DNA of 54,749 nucleotides from Planctomycetaceae bacterium. GTDB taxonomy: Bacteria; Planctomycetota; Phycisphaerae; Sedimentisphaerales; Anaerohalosphaeraceae. Below the pieces are notes generated by a model. It ran no database searches. It had not been told where the DNA came from and worked only from the letters and a program-made list of their open reading frames with translations. The stretch lies in the NCBI GenBank assembly GCA_021372945.1, contig JAJFTK010000045.1:1-54749 (forward strand), written 5' to 3'. The position numbers and the translations under genes were made by a program. Below, in pieces: positions 51,627 through 54,749 of this stretch (position 1 is the stretch's first letter; every line of letters starts with the position of its first letter).

Positions 51627-52721
51627 CTATACGAGTTCCCTGAAGGTTTTCTTATAGACCTCCGCGATGTCCGCCACATTGTGATAGCGCTGCACATAAT
51701 CCCTGCCGTTGCGGCCCAGCGCCAGATAAAGATCATTGTTAAGCAGCCTGCGCAGTTCCTCAAGCAGCCTCGGTTCGCTGCCCTGGGCGCAGATCCCGCA
51801 TTGATAGCGATCCAGGAACCCGTCGGGGTTCACCGCCAACGACAGGATCGCCGCCCCTGCCTTGCACGCCTGGATAAACGTATTGGGAAAGCCTTCGGAA
51901 TCAGACGTGCTGACAAGCACCTTGGCCCGCGCGAACCACTCGTCGATCTGATCAAAGCGGACATGCTCGATAAACGTAAGATTGCTGACCTTTGCCGCCT
52001 CGCCGCGCAGCGCGGCATACGCCTTGTCGCCGAAGGCCTCCGGGCATATCATCACGAATCGCTCATTTGGCAGCGACGCGGCGAGCCGGAGAAATCGGTC
52101 GGGCCGCTTGAAATCCGCGCTGCGGCCGACCCAAAGCACACAGTCGCGCTGCTGCTCTGCAAGCGGGTTCACACGGTGACCGTTCGGCAGTACAATCGAC
52201 GACACCCCCGTTGTCTTTTTCAGGTTTCGCCCGTCCTGTTCGCTCTGTACAAACACCCTGTCTGCGCGCTTCAGCGAACGGACAAACATCTTGCCCATCC
52301 AAAAATGGCGATTGAGGTACGTGCCGTCGCAATGCGTCGAGTGCGCGGTGCGATAGACAAAACGCCGCCCATAAACGCGGCAAAAAAAGCAAGTCAGCCC
52401 AAGCCCTGCCGAGATGCTTTTGATCATGTAGATATCCGCGTTTGCCCGCCGCAGCGCATTCCAAATCGCCAATGCCCCCGTGACCGGGTTCTTATCGAAA
52501 TTCAGACTTTTGATAAGCGTGACGCCCTCGCGATACTCCAGGGGTGCTTGTCCATAATCAGCCGTGACGAAGGAAACATCAAACTGGCGGTCCTTCGCCA
52601 ATTCGGTGCCAAGATAGTACAAATCGACCTCGGCGCCGCCGAAGACCTTCTCCACCGCCGGATTAAACAGCGGGTACGCCTTGGGGCTGACAAAGCAAAC
52701 GCGTATTTTGTTTGTTTCCAT
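51627..52721 (-). CDS. GT4-family glycosyltransferase (paralogue A)
   Basis: 364 aa. IRVCFVSPKAYPLFNPAVEK, VFGGAEVDLYYLGTELAKD, VLWVGRSADFKRPDRFLRLA and TSDSEGFPNTFIQACKAGAAIL parallel paralogue B. GT-B retaining transferase. First gene of the minus-strand GT4-asnB-GT4-pilin-pilin run. The ATG at 52721 has no Shine-Dalgarno site; instead the hairpin at 52730-52746 begins 8 nt upstream. Confidence 0.88.
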   Translation of the reverse strand: METNKIRVCFVSPKAYPLFNPAVEKVFGGAEVDLYYLGTELAKDRQFDVSFVTADYGQAPLEYREGVTLIKSLNFDKNPVTGALAIWNALRRANADIYMIKSISAGLGLTCFFCRVYGRRFVYRTAHSTHCDGTYLNRHFWMGKMFVRSLKRADRVFVQSEQDGRNLKKTTGVSSIVLPNGHRVNPLAEQQRDCVLWVGRSADFKRPDRFLRLAASLPNERFVMICPEAFGDKAYAALRGEAAKVSNLTFIEHVRFDQIDEWFARAKVLVSTSDSEGFPNTFIQACKAGAAILSLAVNPDGFLDRYQCGICAQGSEPRLLEELRRLLNNDLYLALGRNGRDYVQRYHNVADIAEVYKKTFRELV

Positions 52722-52729
52722 TAGGTATC

Positions 52730-52746
52730 ACGGGCATCTTGCCCGT
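52730..52746. repeat. hairpin repeat with ATCTT loop in front of a GT4 gene
   Basis: ACGGGC-ATCTT-GCCCGT, perfect 6-bp stem, in the leader of the GT4 gene (minus strand). Same family as 29530-29546 and 43742-43762. A weak 7-bp-period stretch (TTTAGGA-TTCTGAA-TTTAAGA, 52774-52794) follows in the same gap. Confidence 0.7.
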
Positions 52747-52804
52747 TATTCGGTCATTGGTTTTGCTCAGTGTTTAGGATTCTGAATTTAAGATTGGCGT
52801 TCCA

Positions 52805-54562
52805 TTACTCCTTGTACATTTCGAGCCCCGCCGGGCTGCCCAGGTGCGCCCAGGGCAGCCGCTCTTGCGGCTCAAATGACCGCGCGGACTCCTCTTCCAG
52901 GTTTATCCCGCACTGCTCAAAGGCCCGCTGCCATCGCCCAAAATCAAATCCTTCGTTCCACAGGTCAAACCGTGCGCCCTCGCGCCAGGCCCCTTCGATG
53001 ACGTCGCACAGCCTGCGGTCGCCGCGACCCATCGCCGACTCCAAAATGCTGCGCTCGATCTCGTGGAACTTGAACTTCACATACCGCATATTTTTTTCGC
53101 GCTTGCGGTCAAGGATCAGCCGCCGCGCCTGCTCGAAGTACTGGCGGCGCCTTTGTCCCAGCCCGCCGAACGGCGTATGGGGTTTTGGCACCAACCAGCT
53201 CACCGCCGCGTTGATCTCGGCCCACTTGCCGTCGACGTCTTTGCGAAGCCCCGAAAGCCGCTGCGACAGGTCCGCGATCGCGATAATATCTTCCTCCGTC
53301 TCGCCCGGAAAGCCAACCATAAAATACAGCTTGACTTTCAAAAACCCCGCCTCGAACGCCGCCAACACCGCGGCCTTGAGATCCTCATCCGTAATCGGCT
53401 TGTTGATGACCTGCCGCAGCCGTTCGCTGGCCGCCTCCACCGCGATGGTCAGGCCGCCCTTGCGCACACTGGTCACCATTTTTGGCAGAAGCGCCAACTG
53501 TTTTTGCACCTTCAAGCTCGGCACCGATAGCCCCACGTGCAGCGGCGCAAATTGGGCGTTCAGCGCATCGATGAGCTGCTCCAGCCGCGGGTAATCGCCC
53601 GTCGAAAGGCTCAGCAGGCTAATCGTATCGTACCCCGTCGCAGCGTACTGCTTTTTGGCGGCCTCGACGATCCGTTCAACGCTCCGCAGCCGCACGGGCC
53701 GCCGGCAGTAGCTCGCCTGACAAAACCGGCACCTGCCCGGGCAGCCCCGCATGATCTCGATGCTCACACGCTCGTGAACCGTCTCAACAAATGGCACAAT
53801 TGGCCGCTCCGGGATGACCGCGTTCTCGAAATCCCTCACTACCGCGCTGTGAAAATGATTGCGCAGCCCCAGTTCGTTCGTAATGTAACTTTCCGACCCT
53901 GTCGGCGCAACAGAATAAAACTGCGGCACATAAACAAAATCAAACCGCCGCGCCGCCTCCAGCAGGTATTCGCGTTTTGTCCCGCCGCGCATCTTGATCT
54001 GGCGGTAAAGCTCGATAAGCTGCACAACAGCCTCTTCCCCCTCGCCCATCACGAACATATCCGCGAATTCCGCGATCGGCTCGGCCGACTGCGCCGCCTG
54101 CCCGCCCACGATAACGATCGGGTCCTCCTCCGATCGCTGGGCCGCCCGCACCTTCATCTGCGCCAGGTCCAGCATATTCAAGAGGTTCGTGTAGCAAAGC
54201 TCGTTGGTCATGCTGAAGCCCACCAGGTCAAAGCTCCGCACCGCCGCGCACGACTCCAGCGAAAACAGCGGGATACCTGCCTTTCGCATGACCTCCTCGG
54301 CCTCCAGCCACGGCGCAAAAACCCGCTCCGCCGCCGCGTATTTGAGCCCGTTAACGACCGCGTAAAGTACCTCCAGCCCCAGGTAGCTCATGCCGATCTC
54401 GTAAATATCCGGAAAGCACAGCGCCACCCGCACATCACAAGCGGCCAGATCCTTCTTAACCTGGTTGACCTCTCCGCCAATATACCGGGCCGGCTTTCGC
54501 ACATACGGCAAAAACCGCCGGTCCACAACGTCCTTTACGCACACGGTCTCTTTTGTTAACAT
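52805..54562 (-). CDS. B12-binding-domain radical SAM protein, TIGR03960 type
   Basis: 585 aa. N-terminal cobalamin-binding-like domain (about 25-185) with ARYIGGEVNQVKKD, RVALCFPDIYEIGMSYLGL and IVGGQAAQSAEPIAEFADMFVMGEGEEA; radical SAM core with RGCPGRCRFCQ (Cys274, 278, 281), SLLSLSTGDYP, LSVPSLKV and KLYFMVGFPGETEEDI. This is the TIGR03960 family, normally followed by a DUF2344 (TIGR03936) partner; none lies downstream here. Substrate not firmly known; linked to ribosome-related RNA processing genes in many genomes. Start ATG 54562 with a -10 box only 6 bp upstream. Confidence 0.92.
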   Translation of the reverse strand: MLTKETVCVKDVVDRRFLPYVRKPARYIGGEVNQVKKDLAACDVRVALCFPDIYEIGMSYLGLEVLYAVVNGLKYAAAERVFAPWLEAEEVMRKAGIPLFSLESCAAVRSFDLVGFSMTNELCYTNLLNMLDLAQMKVRAAQRSEEDPIVIVGGQAAQSAEPIAEFADMFVMGEGEEAVVQLIELYRQIKMRGGTKREYLLEAARRFDFVYVPQFYSVAPTGSESYITNELGLRNHFHSAVVRDFENAVIPERPIVPFVETVHERVSIEIMRGCPGRCRFCQASYCRRPVRLRSVERIVEAAKKQYAATGYDTISLLSLSTGDYPRLEQLIDALNAQFAPLHVGLSVPSLKVQKQLALLPKMVTSVRKGGLTIAVEAASERLRQVINKPITDEDLKAAVLAAFEAGFLKVKLYFMVGFPGETEEDIIAIADLSQRLSGLRKDVDGKWAEINAAVSWLVPKPHTPFGGLGQRRRQYFEQARRLILDRKREKNMRYVKFKFHEIERSILESAMGRGDRRLCDVIEGAWREGARFDLWNEGFDFGRWQRAFEQCGINLEEESARSFEPQERLPWAHLGSPAGLEMYKE

Positions 54563-54568
54563 AGATGC

Positions 54569-54574
54569 ATTATA
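54569..54574 (-). promoter_or_regulatory. TATAAT box of the radical SAM gene, leaderless
   Basis: On the minus strand TATAAT ends 6 bp before the ATG at 54562, so transcription would start at or next to the A of the ATG. No Shine-Dalgarno site exists. No good -35 hexamer is visible at 16-18 bp. Confidence 0.5.
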
Positions 54575-54583
54575 GCAAACGAC

Positions 54584-54614
54584 TTACAAATTAGAATTCA
54601 TAATTAAGAATCAG
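54584..54614. repeat. degenerate 7-bp-period array at the window's right edge
   Basis: TTACAAA-TTAGAAT-TCATAAT-TAAGAAT, four loose seven-bp units upstream of the radical SAM gene. 54615-54749 is AT-rich with no gene; AGGAGAAG at 54740 could be the ribosome site of a gene beyond the edge. Confidence 0.4.
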
Positions 54615-54749
54615 TACTGTCCCATTAACTTGAGACTATTTTAACATAACTATTTTAATTATATGATGTTACAACGGAAAACATCTGTTATCGATTTGAG
54701 CTGGCCATTATCCTGCAGTGATAATTCACCTTCACTTGTCAGGAGAAGT

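Overview
The window looks like chromosome of a planctomycete-type bacterium, probably of the class Phycisphaerae (inference from gene content; no rRNA is present to confirm it). Pointers are a DUF1080 protein, DUF1573 lipoproteins, a dockerin-like C-terminal tail, pseudopilins with a DGHV-type C-terminal motif inside sugar clusters, a complete gsp-type secretion operon with an oversized secretin, and intergenic DNA packed with short palindromic repeats. Coding DNA is clearly GC-rich. No tRNA, rRNA, CRISPR array, phage module or transposase was found.

Layout. 1-2350: a minus-strand operon of an HTH protein, an ABC-type ATPase and a GNAT acetyltransferase, i.e. a split COG2401-type pair plus regulator, under a perfect-consensus promoter. 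2350-13750 (plus strand): orphan PAS/GAF histidine kinase, small lipoprotein, FmdB zinc ribbon, MarR regulator, a large exported repeat protein with a TPR-like tail, a beta-propeller/dockerin-like exported protein, a DUF1080 protein, a DEAD-box helicase and gmhA. 14000-22520 (minus strand): a UPF0210 protein, then a polysaccharide cluster (methyltransferase, AsnB-type amidotransferase, GT4, GT-C membrane protein, GT2). 22700-39530 (plus strand): DUF1573 lipoprotein and a complete type II secretion operon in the order C, D, E, F, G, H, I, J, K, L, M. 39650-43010: dxr and rseP. 43030-52720: a second polysaccharide cluster (methyltransferase, three glycosyltransferases on plus; two pseudopilins, GT4, AsnB, GT4 on minus). 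52800-54560: a radical SAM protein of the TIGR03960 type.

The most unusual signal is a family of seven-nucleotide-period arrays. Two facing arrays (units NATTTCC / GGAAATN) enclose an AT-rich four-helix-bundle (S23 / 23S-rRNA-intervening-sequence-type) gene dropped exactly between gspE and gspF. A second, truncated copy with a different unit (GAYGATN) lies between gspG and gspH; its broken reading frame is fused in frame to the gspH pseudopilin. A third inverted pair (18092-18259) has no gene left and supplies the end of a glycosyltransferase. Solitary arrays lie at 34281 and 39560, with degenerate ones at 1136 and 54584. Together they suggest an undescribed class of small mobile cassette with sequence-variable but period-conserved ends. 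Other intergenic families are an approximately 80-bp inverted repeat (three copies) and 17-bp hairpins with a shared ATCTT loop.

Working together: the gsp genes would export proteins, plausibly including the signal-peptide-bearing ones encoded here; the two sugar clusters plus gmhA point to envelope or exopolysaccharide synthesis; dxr and rseP are envelope and isoprenoid housekeeping genes. Several genes (dxr, the radical SAM gene, the kinase) appear to have leaderless or nearly leaderless promoters.
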